DNA of 64,000 nucleotides from CAVTZP01 sp963739245 (GTDB lineage: Bacteria > Chloroflexota > Dehalococcoidia > Dehalococcoidales > BS750m-G39): contig CAVTZP010000007.1 in assembly GCA_963739245.1 (NCBI GenBank), forward strand, positions 1 to 64,000. The letters are read 5' to 3'. The position numbers were made by a program, and so were the translations under genes. Under the pieces are notes generated by a model. It had not been told where the DNA came from. It ran no database searches and saw only the letters and a list, made by a program, of their open reading frames with translations. Numbering within the stretch: the first letter of the stretch is position 1; every line of letters starts with the position of its first letter. Of this stretch, positions 32,743 through 42,136 are shown in pieces.

Positions 32743-33609
32743 TCAAAGATACGGGGCTAATACCCTCATTGGTGATACTATGTTTCGTGACAGCCCCAGG
32801 GCGTCAGGCTTGATACCCAGGGCGACACCGACCAGTTGCGTAAGGAAGAGGACGGGAAGGTTATACTTGGTCTTGAACCGGCTGTTGACCTGGCTCTGGT
32901 AGGCATCAAGGTTAATCTGACACAAGGGGCAGGGGGTAACCAGACATTGGGCGCCATTCTCCTGGGCATTGCGCAAAAGTTTATTAATCAGCTCCAAGGC
33001 CACCCCTGGCTCAGGCATAACCAGAGAGCTACCACAGCAACGAGCCTTCAGCTCCCAGGAAACGACATCAGCCCCAAGACTGGCTACCAGCTCATCCAGT
33101 GAGTGGGGGGACTCCGGGTCATCGAAGCCATCGGGACGAACCAACTGACAGCCGTAGTACGACGCTACCCTAAGCCCCTTGAGGGGCTTGGTTACCTTAG
33201 CCCTGATCGCCTCAGGGGTAATATCGTTATATAAGACCTCAGCCAGGTGCCGAACCCGAACTCCTCCCTTATAGTCCAAACCAGCCGCAGCCAGTGCCTC
33301 ACCTACCTTCTTTTTGAGGATGGGGTATTCCTTAAGATGGACATTGGCTCCGTGTAAGACGACAAAACAATTGGAGCACGGGGTTACCAGGTCAAGTCCG
33401 GTCTTTTCCGCCAGTACTAGATTTCTGGCGGCAATGCAGGCCGCCTCCAGCTTATCTACCGAACCGTAGGGGCTGGAGCCGCAGCAATTCCAATCATCAA
33501 GCTCAACCAAGTCCATATCCAATTCCTTGGCAACAGGTAGGACCGAAAGACCTAAGTGTGAAGCTGTAGCCTCAGCTGAGCAACCAGGGAAATAGGAATA
33601 ACGTTTCAT
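32743..33609 (-). CDS. hdrB: HdrB-like heterodisulfide reductase subunit
   Basis: 288 residues with two CCG domains: YFPGCS...NWNCCGSSP-type segment (about 6-46) and YYGCQLVRPDGF...ARCCGSS (about 150-200). These bind the noncubane [4Fe-4S] cofactors. In a bacterium without methanogenesis it is expected to move electrons between ferredoxin/NAD(P)H and an unknown acceptor, perhaps MetF. It overlaps hdrC by 4 bases. Confidence 0.9.
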   Translation of the reverse strand: MKRYSYFPGCSAEATASHLGLSVLPVAKELDMDLVELDDWNCCGSSPYGSVDKLEAACIAARNLVLAEKTGLDLVTPCSNCFVVLHGANVHLKEYPILKKKVGEALAAAGLDYKGGVRVRHLAEVLYNDITPEAIRAKVTKPLKGLRVASYYGCQLVRPDGFDDPESPHSLDELVASLGADVVSWELKARCCGSSLVMPEPGVALELINKLLRNAQENGAQCLVTPCPLCQINLDAYQSQVNSRFKTKYNLPVLFLTQLVGVALGIKPDALGLSRNIVSPMRVLAPYL

Positions 33610-34157
33610 TTAGCACCTCCCAGAACCCTGGCTTTATTCAGGATAGCCCTAAGTTCGCCTATTCCCTTTATCCGGCTTGGCTTTAGTGGCAGGCGCTGAT
33701 GCAAAAGTAACCCCAGCCCGACCGGTGCTAGCTTAAGGGCGGCAAAGGGATTGGTTTTAAGGAAGAGCTTGAGCATCATGCCGAGCTCATATACCCGCCC
33801 ATTGCCCTTAGCTGAGTCAACAAAGCATTGATACATCACCGGTGTCCGGCTTAGCCTGGTGCTCAAGCCATTCTTGATAGCTAGGACTTCCAGGGCATGC
33901 ATAATATCCGTAGGCTTAATGTCCCGCGGGCAACGCACGGTGCAGGCATAACAAGAAGCACAGAACCACATGGAATTGCTGGATAATAACTCGTCCCTCA
34001 GCCCAGCCCGCACCATAGCAATAGTCTGCCGCGGTGCGTAGTCCCATTTGGTAGCAGTAGGACAGGAGCCGGTGCACATACCGCACTGAATACAGGAACG
34101 AATAGCCTCGCCACCGGGGACGGAACACACCTCATCAATAAAGCTCATCTCAGCCAT
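33606..34157 (-). CDS. hdrC: HdrC-like ferredoxin subunit
   Basis: 183 residues with two [4Fe-4S] motifs: CIQCGMCTGSCP (about 22-33) and CASCYACTVRCP (about 66-77). It links HdrA to HdrB. Its length matches the family. Confidence 0.9.
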   Translation of the reverse strand: MAEMSFIDEVCSVPGGEAIRSCIQCGMCTGSCPTATKWDYAPRQTIAMVRAGLRDELLSSNSMWFCASCYACTVRCPRDIKPTDIMHALEVLAIKNGLSTRLSRTPVMYQCFVDSAKGNGRVYELGMMLKLFLKTNPFAALKLAPVGLGLLLHQRLPLKPSRIKGIGELRAILNKARVLGGAK

Positions 34158-34172
34158 TTAGATTCCTCCTTC

Positions 34173-37100
34173 TTATACCAAAACCCCCTCTATCTCAGCC
34201 ATTAATTCCCGGGTAGTAAAGTGCCTGCCAGCAATGGCGCCGCTGGGACAGGCAGCTACGCACACACCACAGCCCTTGCATAGCGTCTCGTTAACCCGGC
34301 TGACCCTCTTTTCCTCATCAAAGGAAATGGCATGGAACGGACAGAGAGCACTACATGTCTTGCATCCGGAGCAGAACTCCTCGTCAACCACGGCCGTAGT
34401 CGCCTCAATCTCTATTTCGCCGGCAGTGATGGTAGCCAAAGCCCGGGCGGCAGCCGCTGAAGCCTGAACCACACTCTGCGGAATATCCTTGGGCGACTGA
34501 CAGCAGCCGACGACGAAAATGCCATCGCTCATTGTTGCCACCGGGTCAAGCTTGGGGTGCTTCTCCAGGAAGAAACCATCGGCACTTCGACTGAGTGAAA
34601 ACAGCCTAGCCATCTCATCGGCATCTGCCCTCGGTTGGAGAGCCGTGCTCAATACTACCATATCAACCGGGACACGGCGCTGGCGACCGATGAGGGTGTC
34701 CTCAACGACTATAATAAGCTTGCCCTGCTCCTCGGGACTCTCGGTGATATTGGTTACCTCCGCCGGGCGGCCACGGACAAATATTGTCCCTTCATCAAGA
34801 ACGCGGTTATAGAACTCCTCAAAGGCTTTACCCACGCATCGGAGGTCAATATAGAATTCGTAGACCTGGGCTCCGGGGACATGCTCTCTTATCAGGTGAC
34901 CAAACTTCATTGAGTACATGCAGCACACCTGCGAGCAATACTCATGATACTTCTTATCCCGGCTACCCACGCAGTGGATAACACCCACCGTCTTGGGATG
35001 GGAGCCATCCTTCAGCTTAACCTCGCCGCTGGTTGGTCCCGAGGCATTAATCAGCCGCTCAAACTCAAAGGCGGTGATGACATTATCAAGACGTCCATAG
35101 CCATAATAGTAGAGCGGAGTCGGGTCAAAGGCATCGTAGCCAGTAGCTAGGATTATGTTACCAACCTCCACCTCCACTAGCTCCTCCCTCATCTCCTGAT
35201 TGATTGCCCCGGCTTGGCATATCTTAACGCACTCCATGCACTCAGAACACACACCACAATTCAAGCAACGCTTGGCTTCGTCAATAGCCGTCTTTTCATC
35301 AAAGCCGAGCTCAACCTCGGCAAATCCCTCCCGCCTCTTAGGGTCAAGCGTTGGCATAGTATGCCTTGCCCTGGCTACTACCCCCTGCTTTGACACCTCT
35401 TTCACCCTGGTGATAGGGGCTGGTCTCCCCGCTTTCAGGTCAACCCCCCTGAGGTGGCGGTCTATTGAGATGGCGGCTTCCTTGCCCGCAGCAATGGCGG
35501 CAATGACATCGTCAGGACCGGAAACTACATCGCCACCGGCAAAAACACCCTCAATGTTTGTCTGCAGGGTTACCTGGTCAACAGCCAGAGTCCCCCACCC
35601 GGTGTATTCAAGCTCCTTGGGCAGCGCTGCCTTATCCATCGCCTGCCCGATGGCGACAATTACACTATCAACATCCATATTGAATTCCGAGCCCTTAATC
35701 GGCATCGGGCGCCGACGGCCACTGGCATCAGGTTCCCCCAGCTCCATCCGAATACACTGGATGCCAGTTACCCGCTCATCCTTAGCTAGAACCCTGACCG
35801 GCGCGGTCAGGAGGTGGAGATTTATTCCCTCACGCTCCACCTCATCCATCTCAGTGGAAACAGCGGGCATCTCAGCTCGGGAGCGCCGATAGACAAGAGA
35901 AACCTCTTTTGCCCCAAGGCGATGGGCTACCCTAGCGGCGTCTACCGCCGCATTGCCCCCGCCGATAACCACCACCCTCTCCCCAAGGTCAACCTTAATC
36001 CCCAAGCTAACCTGCTTTAGAAAATCCAGGGCATGGATTACACCCTTGGCGTCTTCATTAGGTATCCCCATCTTCAAACTTTCCCCGGCACCGCTAGCCA
36101 GGAATATGGCTTCATAGCCCTGACTGAAGATATCCTCAAGGTTCTTCATCGGGGCATTGGTCTTTATCTCCACCCCCAGCTCTTCAATATAGCTAATTTC
36201 ATTAGCCACTACCTTCTTTGGCAGCCTGTGTTCAGGGATACCGTAGCGCAGAAGACCACCGCTTGCCGGGGCAGCCTCAAAGACGGTAACCGGATATCCT
36301 TGCCGTATCAGGTCGTAGGCGCAGGCCAATCCCGCTGGACCAGAGCCAATAATCGCTACCCTATCTTCCTTCGTCCGTTCAATCGGGGTTGCCTTCTTCC
36401 TCCCCACCTTCAGCTCGTAATCAGCCATGAAACGCTTTAGAGCGCGGATGGAAACCGGCTCATCAACCTTCCCCCGCTCACACTCCAGCTCACAGGGGTG
36501 AGTGCAGACACGCCCGCAGACGCCGGCAAAGGGCATAGTTCGCCGCAGCACCTCAAGGGCTTCCTTAAACTTACCCTGAGAGATAAGGGCGACATACCCC
36601 TGGGCATTTACCCCGGCCGGACAGGCAGAGCGGCACGGTGGGTAGCCCCGCTTATCAACAGTAAAGGCATTGGGCACCGCCTGAGGGAAGGGCCTATAGA
36701 TTGCCTTCCTCTGCCCCAGCCCAAGGTCAAACTCGTTGGGTACCGTAACGGGGCAGGAATTAGCACACTCACCACAGCCGGTGCACTTATCAATATCTAC
36801 ATATCTAGCCTTCTTTTTTATCTTAACCTTGAAGTTGCCAACATACCCTGAGACATCAACCACCTGGCTATAGGACATTAGCTCAACATATGGGTGAGCC
36901 CCAGCCAGACTCATCTTAGGGGTAAGAATGCAAGCCGAGCAGTCAAGGGTGGGGAAGGTCTTATCCAGTTGCGCCATATGCCCCCCAATGCTGGGCGTTC
37001 TCTCCACCAGGTAGACCTTATGCCTGGAATCAGCAATCTCCAGTGCCGCCTGAATGCCGGCAATGCCCCCTCCCACCACCAGGGTATTGGGGTTGACCGG

Positions 37101-37514
37101 GACTCTCTTGGGCTCCAGGGGCTCCTGATAGGCAACACGCCTTATCGCGGCGCTAACCAGAGCCTTGGCTTTCTCGGTGGCAGCAGCACGGTCTTCGGTT
37201 ATCCACGAGCAATGCTCCCTGATATTAGCCATCTCAAAGAGGTAGGGGTTTAATCCTGATTCCTGGCAGACCCGGCGGTAGGTTCGCTCATGCAGCGTTG
37301 GGGAACAGGAAGCTACCACCACCCGATTAATCCCCAGCTCCTTAATATCCTGTCGGATAAGCTCCTGCCCTGGGTCAGAACACATATACATATAGCGGCG
37401 AGCAATAGCTACAAAAGGCAATTCCCGGGCAAATTCAGTAACCGCTTCCACATCCACCGTGCCCGCGATATTGGTCCCACAATGACAGACATAAACACCG
37501 ATTTTGGGCTCCAC
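34173..37514 (-). CDS. hdrA: HdrA with embedded GltD-type NAD(P)H module
   Basis: 1113 residues against about 650 for a plain HdrA. The N-terminal 290 residues are HdrA-like: CHCGTNIAG, VVGGGIAGIQAA FAD motif, and a CTGCGECANSCP cluster. A GltD-like insert follows at about 290-760, with GSGPAGLACA and GGGNAAVDAA nucleotide motifs and its own Cys cluster. The second HdrA half resumes with GVIHCVGSRDKK and CCMYSMK, ending with CSGCKTCSALCP and CKGCGVCVAACP. The insert would let NADPH or NADH feed the bifurcating flavin directly. Confidence 0.9.
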   Translation of the reverse strand: MEPKIGVYVCHCGTNIAGTVDVEAVTEFARELPFVAIARRYMYMCSDPGQELIRQDIKELGINRVVVASCSPTLHERTYRRVCQESGLNPYLFEMANIREHCSWITEDRAAATEKAKALVSAAIRRVAYQEPLEPKRVPVNPNTLVVGGGIAGIQAALEIADSRHKVYLVERTPSIGGHMAQLDKTFPTLDCSACILTPKMSLAGAHPYVELMSYSQVVDVSGYVGNFKVKIKKKARYVDIDKCTGCGECANSCPVTVPNEFDLGLGQRKAIYRPFPQAVPNAFTVDKRGYPPCRSACPAGVNAQGYVALISQGKFKEALEVLRRTMPFAGVCGRVCTHPCELECERGKVDEPVSIRALKRFMADYELKVGRKKATPIERTKEDRVAIIGSGPAGLACAYDLIRQGYPVTVFEAAPASGGLLRYGIPEHRLPKKVVANEISYIEELGVEIKTNAPMKNLEDIFSQGYEAIFLASGAGESLKMGIPNEDAKGVIHALDFLKQVSLGIKVDLGERVVVIGGGNAAVDAARVAHRLGAKEVSLVYRRSRAEMPAVSTEMDEVEREGINLHLLTAPVRVLAKDERVTGIQCIRMELGEPDASGRRRPMPIKGSEFNMDVDSVIVAIGQAMDKAALPKELEYTGWGTLAVDQVTLQTNIEGVFAGGDVVSGPDDVIAAIAAGKEAAISIDRHLRGVDLKAGRPAPITRVKEVSKQGVVARARHTMPTLDPKRREGFAEVELGFDEKTAIDEAKRCLNCGVCSECMECVKICQAGAINQEMREELVEVEVGNIILATGYDAFDPTPLYYYGYGRLDNVITAFEFERLINASGPTSGEVKLKDGSHPKTVGVIHCVGSRDKKYHEYCSQVCCMYSMKFGHLIREHVPGAQVYEFYIDLRCVGKAFEEFYNRVLDEGTIFVRGRPAEVTNITESPEEQGKLIIVVEDTLIGRQRRVPVDMVVLSTALQPRADADEMARLFSLSRSADGFFLEKHPKLDPVATMSDGIFVVGCCQSPKDIPQSVVQASAAAARALATITAGEIEIEATTAVVDEEFCSGCKTCSALCPFHAISFDEEKRVSRVNETLCKGCGVCVAACPSGAIAGRHFTTRELMAEIEGVLV

Positions 37515-37572
37515 TTTGTCCTCCTATGTCCGGCGCAGAATATACCAAAGGGTCTAGTTATTAAACCAAATT

Positions 37573-37601
37573 ATCTTAGCATAGGCGAATAGCAGGGTCA
37601 A
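37573..37601 (-). promoter_or_regulatory. Promoter of the hdrACB operon
   Basis: Minus-strand TTGACC (37596-37601), 17-bp spacer, TAAGAT (37573-37578), about 58 bases before the hdrA start. It is back to back with the rpoN promoter. Confidence 0.6.
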
Positions 37602-37633
37602 GACACTACCACTGCCAGAATTTGATAAATTTA

Positions 37634-37662
37634 TTGACATTCCTATAGCGCTGTAGTAAAAT
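37634..37662 (+). promoter_or_regulatory. Promoter of the rpoN regulatory operon
   Basis: Perfect -35 TTGACA (37634-37639), 17-bp spacer, -10 TAAAAT (37657-37662), 22 bases before the rpoN ATG at 37685. The short leader and strong boxes suggest housekeeping-sigma expression. Confidence 0.75.
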
Positions 37663-37684
37663 TTTTATACAGGTTAGGCAGCCA

Positions 37685-38743
37685 ATGGAGCAAAAGCAGT
37701 CCCCGCAGATGAGGCAGGAGCTAAGGCAAGTCCTCAGAATGGAGCAGGCAACCCTGCTGGAGATGCCTGAGGAGGAGTTCCAAAAGCTCATTGTCGAGAT
37801 AGAGAGAAATCCCATCTTTCAAAGGCTGTACCAGAGGGAGGAGGTAATCCGCCGCCAGAGATTCCCCAGGACTGATATTTCCTCCAACTTCTATCAAATT
37901 AAACCGGAGCTAGTAGCTGATATCGGCTCACTTGATGTCGAATCTCTTCTGCTCAACAAGAAGCACATTGCCCATCAGATACAGAAACTGGGAATAGAAA
38001 AATTCAAGCGGTATTTCCTATTTCCTGAATCAGGGATGAGCGCAGAAGAAATCGCCGGGGAATGCAACCTGGCTGTTTCCGAGATGCAAAAGATTAATCG
38101 CCTCATTGATGAGTTCTCCATCTTGAGCGAGTTCTATCACCCTTCAGCTCTCAGCTCTGGAGGGGTGTATTATAGCAAGATTGCCTCAGTGGAGAAGAAC
38201 CGGGAGGGCTTTATCATTGGCTACTTTTCACCCTCCCTCGCCCGGGGGAGGTATTCCATTGATTATGAAAGGTTTGAGCAATTAAAGGATACCCTAACCG
38301 CGGTTGAGATTAAGCAAATCAGGCAGTTATTAAAGAAGGTGGAGCTCGTCAATACCCGCAAGGATACCCTAACCCAGATACTGCAAGCCGTTGTTGAACG
38401 CCAAGCACTTTATCTGGAGTCTGGCGATTTGAAGGCGCTCCTACCCTTCAACCAGAAGGAACTGGCCAGAAAGATCGGGCTTGCCCCCAGTTCAGTAAGT
38501 CGCGCCATCAGGGGCAAAAGCATTGACACGCCGTGGGGTGAAGAAGTCCCGCTTAAGCACTTTTTCCCCAGACCGAAGAGTTTTAAGAAGGAGCTTTTAA
38601 GACAGCTTCTTGAAGCCGACAGGGAGCTTCCCTCCGATGAGGCAATCAAGGCAAGGCTACAGGATAAATTCGGTGTTGCTATCTCCCGGCGCTCGGTAGC
38701 CAACCTGAGGAAGGAACTAAAAATCTCACCAAGAAGGAGCTGA
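37685..38743 (+). CDS. rpoN: Compact RNA polymerase sigma-54 factor
   Basis: 352 residues, about 100 shorter than typical RpoN. Region I is degenerate but keeps the EIERNPIF helix end (about 39-46). The core-binding middle is shortened. The DNA-binding part is clear: LAPSSVSRAIRGKSIDTPWG (about 261-280), KHFFPR, and an RpoN box ISRRSVANLRKE (about 335-346). It recognises -24/-12 promoters and needs an AAA+ activator, which is encoded at 40672-42033. Divergent from hdrA. Confidence 0.85.
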   Translation: MEQKQSPQMRQELRQVLRMEQATLLEMPEEEFQKLIVEIERNPIFQRLYQREEVIRRQRFPRTDISSNFYQIKPELVADIGSLDVESLLLNKKHIAHQIQKLGIEKFKRYFLFPESGMSAEEIAGECNLAVSEMQKINRLIDEFSILSEFYHPSALSSGGVYYSKIASVEKNREGFIIGYFSPSLARGRYSIDYERFEQLKDTLTAVEIKQIRQLLKKVELVNTRKDTLTQILQAVVERQALYLESGDLKALLPFNQKELARKIGLAPSSVSRAIRGKSIDTPWGEEVPLKHFFPRPKSFKKELLRQLLEADRELPSDEAIKARLQDKFGVAISRRSVANLRKELKISPRRS

Positions 38744-38744
38744 A

Positions 38745-40685
38745 ATGAGCATAGTTTATACTGACCGAGAAAAATGTAAGGGGTGCTATGCCTGCATCCG
38801 CATTTGTCCATGTAAGGCAATCAAGGTGGAGGAGGGCTTGGCCCAGGTGATAAAGGAACGCTGTATCGCCTGTGGCACCTGCCTTCAGGTCTGCGCTCCA
38901 AAGGCAAAGCAGGTGGAGAGCGACATCGGGACAGTCTGGCAATTACTGACACAATATCCTAATGTAATCGCCGTCCTCTCCTCATCATTCCCCGCCGCCC
39001 TGCTCAAATGCAGCGCCGGACAGCTGGTAGCTGCCCTGAAAAAACTAGGGTTTAGCGAGGTTATGGAAGACTCCTTCGGTGCTGAGCTTGTTGCCAGGGA
39101 ATATGCCCGGCTCATAAGTAAAGACAAAGGTAAGCCCCTTCTCTCCTCTAACTGCTCGGCAGTGGTAACCTACATTGAGAAATATCATCCTCAGCTAGTT
39201 GGCAACCTGGCGCCCATTGTTTCGCCAATGATTGCCACGGGCAGGATAATCAAATCGCAGTATAATCCCCAGGCTAAGGTAGTCTTCATTGGTCCCTGCG
39301 TAGCCAAGAAGGCAGAGAGCCGGGATGAGAAAGTGGCCGGAGCCGTAGACGCCGTCCTGACCTTTGCCGAGCTGAAGGAGATGTTTGCCGCCAAAGGGGT
39401 TACCCCTGAAACCGAGGGAAGGGAACCATTCTCCGGTCCCACACCCGGCATTGGTCGTCTCTTCCCATTGTCAAAAGGGCTATTCAGGGTGGCTAGACTA
39501 CCCGAAGATATTGTTAAAAATGACACGATAAACGCCCATGGGAAAGACTACGTGATTAGAATCCTTCGGGAATTCGCTGAGGGAGAAATCACCGCCAGAC
39601 TTATTAACCTACATTTCTGCCATGGCTGCATTGATGGACCGGTTATTGATAATGAGCTGAGCGGCTTCAGGCGGAAGGAGCTTGTCGCCAGCTATGCTCG
39701 CAGCGAGATGAACCCGGACCAAACCGAGAAGGATATCAAGGAGTACTCCGGCACTGACCTTAAGCGCAAGTTTACCGCCCGAGGTGTGGGACTGGCAACG
39801 CCGAGTGAGGAAGAGGTCCAAAGCATCTTAAAGAAGATTGGCAAGGAAGAGCCAAACCAGATAGACTGCGGCGCCTGCGGGTATAGCACCTGTCGGGAGC
39901 TGGCAATCTCTGTTTGCCAGGGCTTAGCTGAGGTTGAGATGTGCTGGCCATATGTGCTTCAGACGTTAAGGTCTACCCAAGAAGGCCTGATCCAAGCCGA
40001 GAAGCTGACCTCTTTGGGTCAGCTGGCAGCCTCCGTTGCCCACGAGATTAACAATCCTCTGGCCGGTGTCCTCGTCTATACCCAGTTACTAGCCAAGAAG
40101 ATAAATAGCGACACATTCAGCAAAGAAAGTGCCACCGAATATCTGTCAAAGATGGAGACTGAGCTCATCCGCAGCAGCCGGCTAATCCGAAACCTTCTGG
40201 ACTTTGCCCGGCAATCACCACCGAGGTTCTGGGAGGTGGACATTAACGAGGTCATTAACCGAAGTTTTGAACTTGCGGCTCACTCTGCACAACTACAGCA
40301 CGTTCAGGTATTAAAAGAGCTTGACCCGGCACTGCCAAGGATTTCAGCTGATTTTGACCAGCTTCAGCAGGTTTGCACCAACCTTATTATGAATGCCATT
40401 CAGGCAATGCCAAATGGAGGTACGCTGACCATACGCACCTCGGCTGATAACACTCAGGTCAAGATAGAGGTTCAGGACACTGGTGTTGGCATTTCTCCGG
40501 AGAACATGCGCAAGCTGTTTACCCCCTTCTTCACCACCAAGCGGGAGGTGAAAGGGGTGGGGCTGGGCCTGGCGGTGTCCTATGGAATTGTCCAGCGACA
40601 TCGGGGAAGGATTGAAGTGCAAAGTAAAGAGGGAGAGGGTACCACCTTTAACGTCTATTTACCACGGCACCATGAAGAAAGCTAA
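38745..40685 (+). CDS. Iron-sulfur/[FeFe]-hydrogenase-like sensor histidine kinase
   Basis: 646 residues. Domains: two [4Fe-4S] motifs (C11-C21, C40-C50); an Fe-hydrogenase large-domain homolog (about 70-300); a further Cys cluster (C375, C378, C383, C391); then HisKA with H433 in AHEINNPLAG and a HATPase ending GVGLGLAVSYG. The hydrogenase motifs are altered: C137 in SSNCSAV, C185 in GPCVAKKAE, and C292/C295 in FCHGC (CxxC instead of CxxxC). It may sense H2 or redox state rather than catalyse. Coupled to rpoN with one base between stop and start. Confidence 0.88.
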   Translation: MSIVYTDREKCKGCYACIRICPCKAIKVEEGLAQVIKERCIACGTCLQVCAPKAKQVESDIGTVWQLLTQYPNVIAVLSSSFPAALLKCSAGQLVAALKKLGFSEVMEDSFGAELVAREYARLISKDKGKPLLSSNCSAVVTYIEKYHPQLVGNLAPIVSPMIATGRIIKSQYNPQAKVVFIGPCVAKKAESRDEKVAGAVDAVLTFAELKEMFAAKGVTPETEGREPFSGPTPGIGRLFPLSKGLFRVARLPEDIVKNDTINAHGKDYVIRILREFAEGEITARLINLHFCHGCIDGPVIDNELSGFRRKELVASYARSEMNPDQTEKDIKEYSGTDLKRKFTARGVGLATPSEEEVQSILKKIGKEEPNQIDCGACGYSTCRELAISVCQGLAEVEMCWPYVLQTLRSTQEGLIQAEKLTSLGQLAASVAHEINNPLAGVLVYTQLLAKKINSDTFSKESATEYLSKMETELIRSSRLIRNLLDFARQSPPRFWEVDINEVINRSFELAAHSAQLQHVQVLKELDPALPRISADFDQLQQVCTNLIMNAIQAMPNGGTLTIRTSADNTQVKIEVQDTGVGISPENMRKLFTPFFTTKREVKGVGLGLAVSYGIVQRHRGRIEVQSKEGEGTTFNVYLPRHHEES

Positions 40686-42033
40686 GGTTCTCGTTGTTGA
40701 TGATGAAGCCATTATCCGCCAGTCACTTCATGACTGGCTAAGCGACGCCGGTTACAAGGTGCTCACTGCGGAAAATGGACCAAAAGCCCTGGAGACTATT
40801 CAAAGGGAAGGTCCGAGGATTGTTATTACTGATTTAGTCATGCCGGGGATGGATGGAATCGAGCTAATGAAGCGAGCCAAGGAGATATCCCCTGACATTG
40901 AAGTTATCGTCATTACCGCTTATGGAAGCATCCCTACCGCTATCAGCGCAATGAGAGAAGGAGCCTATGACTATATTGAGAAGCCATTCTGCCCAGAAAG
41001 GACTGAAATATTGATTGAAAAACTGGTGGAGCACCAAGGACTAATTGAGGAAAACCTTTCCCTGCACCAGAAATTGGAAGAGCGTTACCGATTTGAAAAT
41101 ATCATCGCCAAGAGTCCCAGAATGCAACAGGTGATTGAGGTAATTAAGGTTGTAGCTAAGAGCAATGCTACTGTACTAATTACCGGCGAGACCGGCACCG
41201 GGAAGGAGCTGGTAGCACGGGCTATCCACTCCCAGAGCTACCGTTGTGGCAAGCCCTTTATTGCTGTCAGTTGTGCCGCCCTGCCTGAGACTCTCCTTGA
41301 GAGCGAGCTATTCGGTCATGAGAAGGGAGCTTTTACCGGGGCTTATGCTCAAAAGAAAGGGAAGTTTGAAATCGCCAGCCGGGGAACCCTGTTTCTAGAC
41401 GAAATTGGCGAGATGAGCACTAATATCCAGGTTCACCTGCTGAGGGTCCTGGAGGAGAAGGAATTCACCAGGGTTGGGGGCAATGAGCCAATTAAGGTTG
41501 ACGTGCGGGTTATTTCCGCCACCAATAGAGCCACGAAGGAGGCAATAGCCGAGGGGCGATTTCGGGAAGACCTCTATTATCGGTTAAACGTGGTCAACAT
41601 TGAATTGCCTCCGTTAAGAGAGAGGAAGGAAGACATTCCCCTTTTAGCTCAGCATTTTTTGAAGGAGTTCGCCCTGGAGAATAATAAAGAAGTTAGCGGG
41701 TTTTCCTCCGAGGCTACCGATTTTCTATTGAGATACGATTGGCCGGGTAATGTCAGGGAACTGGAAAATGCTATTGAACGAGCAGTCATACTTGCCCAAA
41801 AACCCCTAATTGAGCTTGATGACTTGCCTCAACAAACCTTGGTAGCCCCCTCAATCTCAGCGGAGAAAAACCTTAGGCAGGTGGAGAAAAACCATATTTT
41901 GAATGTCCTGGCTCAGACCAAGGGGAATTATACCGAGGCAGCCAGAGTCCTGGGCATCTCAAGAATGACCCTCTATAATAAAGCCAGGGCATACGGAATA
42001 AATGTAAAGAAAGTAGACAAAGCCGATAGTTAA
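40672..42033 (+). CDS. NtrC-family sigma-54 activator
   Basis: 453 residues from the ATG at 40672, which overlaps the kinase stop by 14 bases; the longer frame lacks a ribosome site and the receiver begins here. Receiver with phospho-acceptor Asp in ITDLVMPG (about 53), AAA+ domain with GETGTGKE Walker A and ELFGHEKGAFTGA loop for sigma-54 contact, and a C-terminal Fis-type HTH (AARVLGISRMTLYNK). It would be phosphorylated by the neighbouring kinase and activate RpoN promoters such as 42068-42084. Confidence 0.93.
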   Translation: MKKAKVLVVDDEAIIRQSLHDWLSDAGYKVLTAENGPKALETIQREGPRIVITDLVMPGMDGIELMKRAKEISPDIEVIVITAYGSIPTAISAMREGAYDYIEKPFCPERTEILIEKLVEHQGLIEENLSLHQKLEERYRFENIIAKSPRMQQVIEVIKVVAKSNATVLITGETGTGKELVARAIHSQSYRCGKPFIAVSCAALPETLLESELFGHEKGAFTGAYAQKKGKFEIASRGTLFLDEIGEMSTNIQVHLLRVLEEKEFTRVGGNEPIKVDVRVISATNRATKEAIAEGRFREDLYYRLNVVNIELPPLRERKEDIPLLAQHFLKEFALENNKEVSGFSSEATDFLLRYDWPGNVRELENAIERAVILAQKPLIELDDLPQQTLVAPSISAEKNLRQVEKNHILNVLAQTKGNYTEAARVLGISRMTLYNKARAYGINVKKVDKADS

Positions 42034-42067
42034 GCCTTCAGCTTAAAATAGAGACGAGGCTATTGTT

Positions 42068-42084
42068 TTGGCAAGAAAATTGCA
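42068..42084 (+). promoter_or_regulatory. Sigma-54 (-24/-12) promoter
   Basis: TTGGCAAG-AAAA-TTGCA matches the RpoN consensus, with GG and GC exactly 10 bases apart. It lies 52 bases upstream of the 42137 response regulator, in the 103-base gap after the NtrC-type activator. The clear spacing and the rpoN/activator genes alongside make it credible. Confidence 0.75.
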
Positions 42085-42136
42085 TCTACTAAAAGTGGGA
42101 ATAGGAATAGAAAGGCGGGTAACTGGAGGTAAATAG

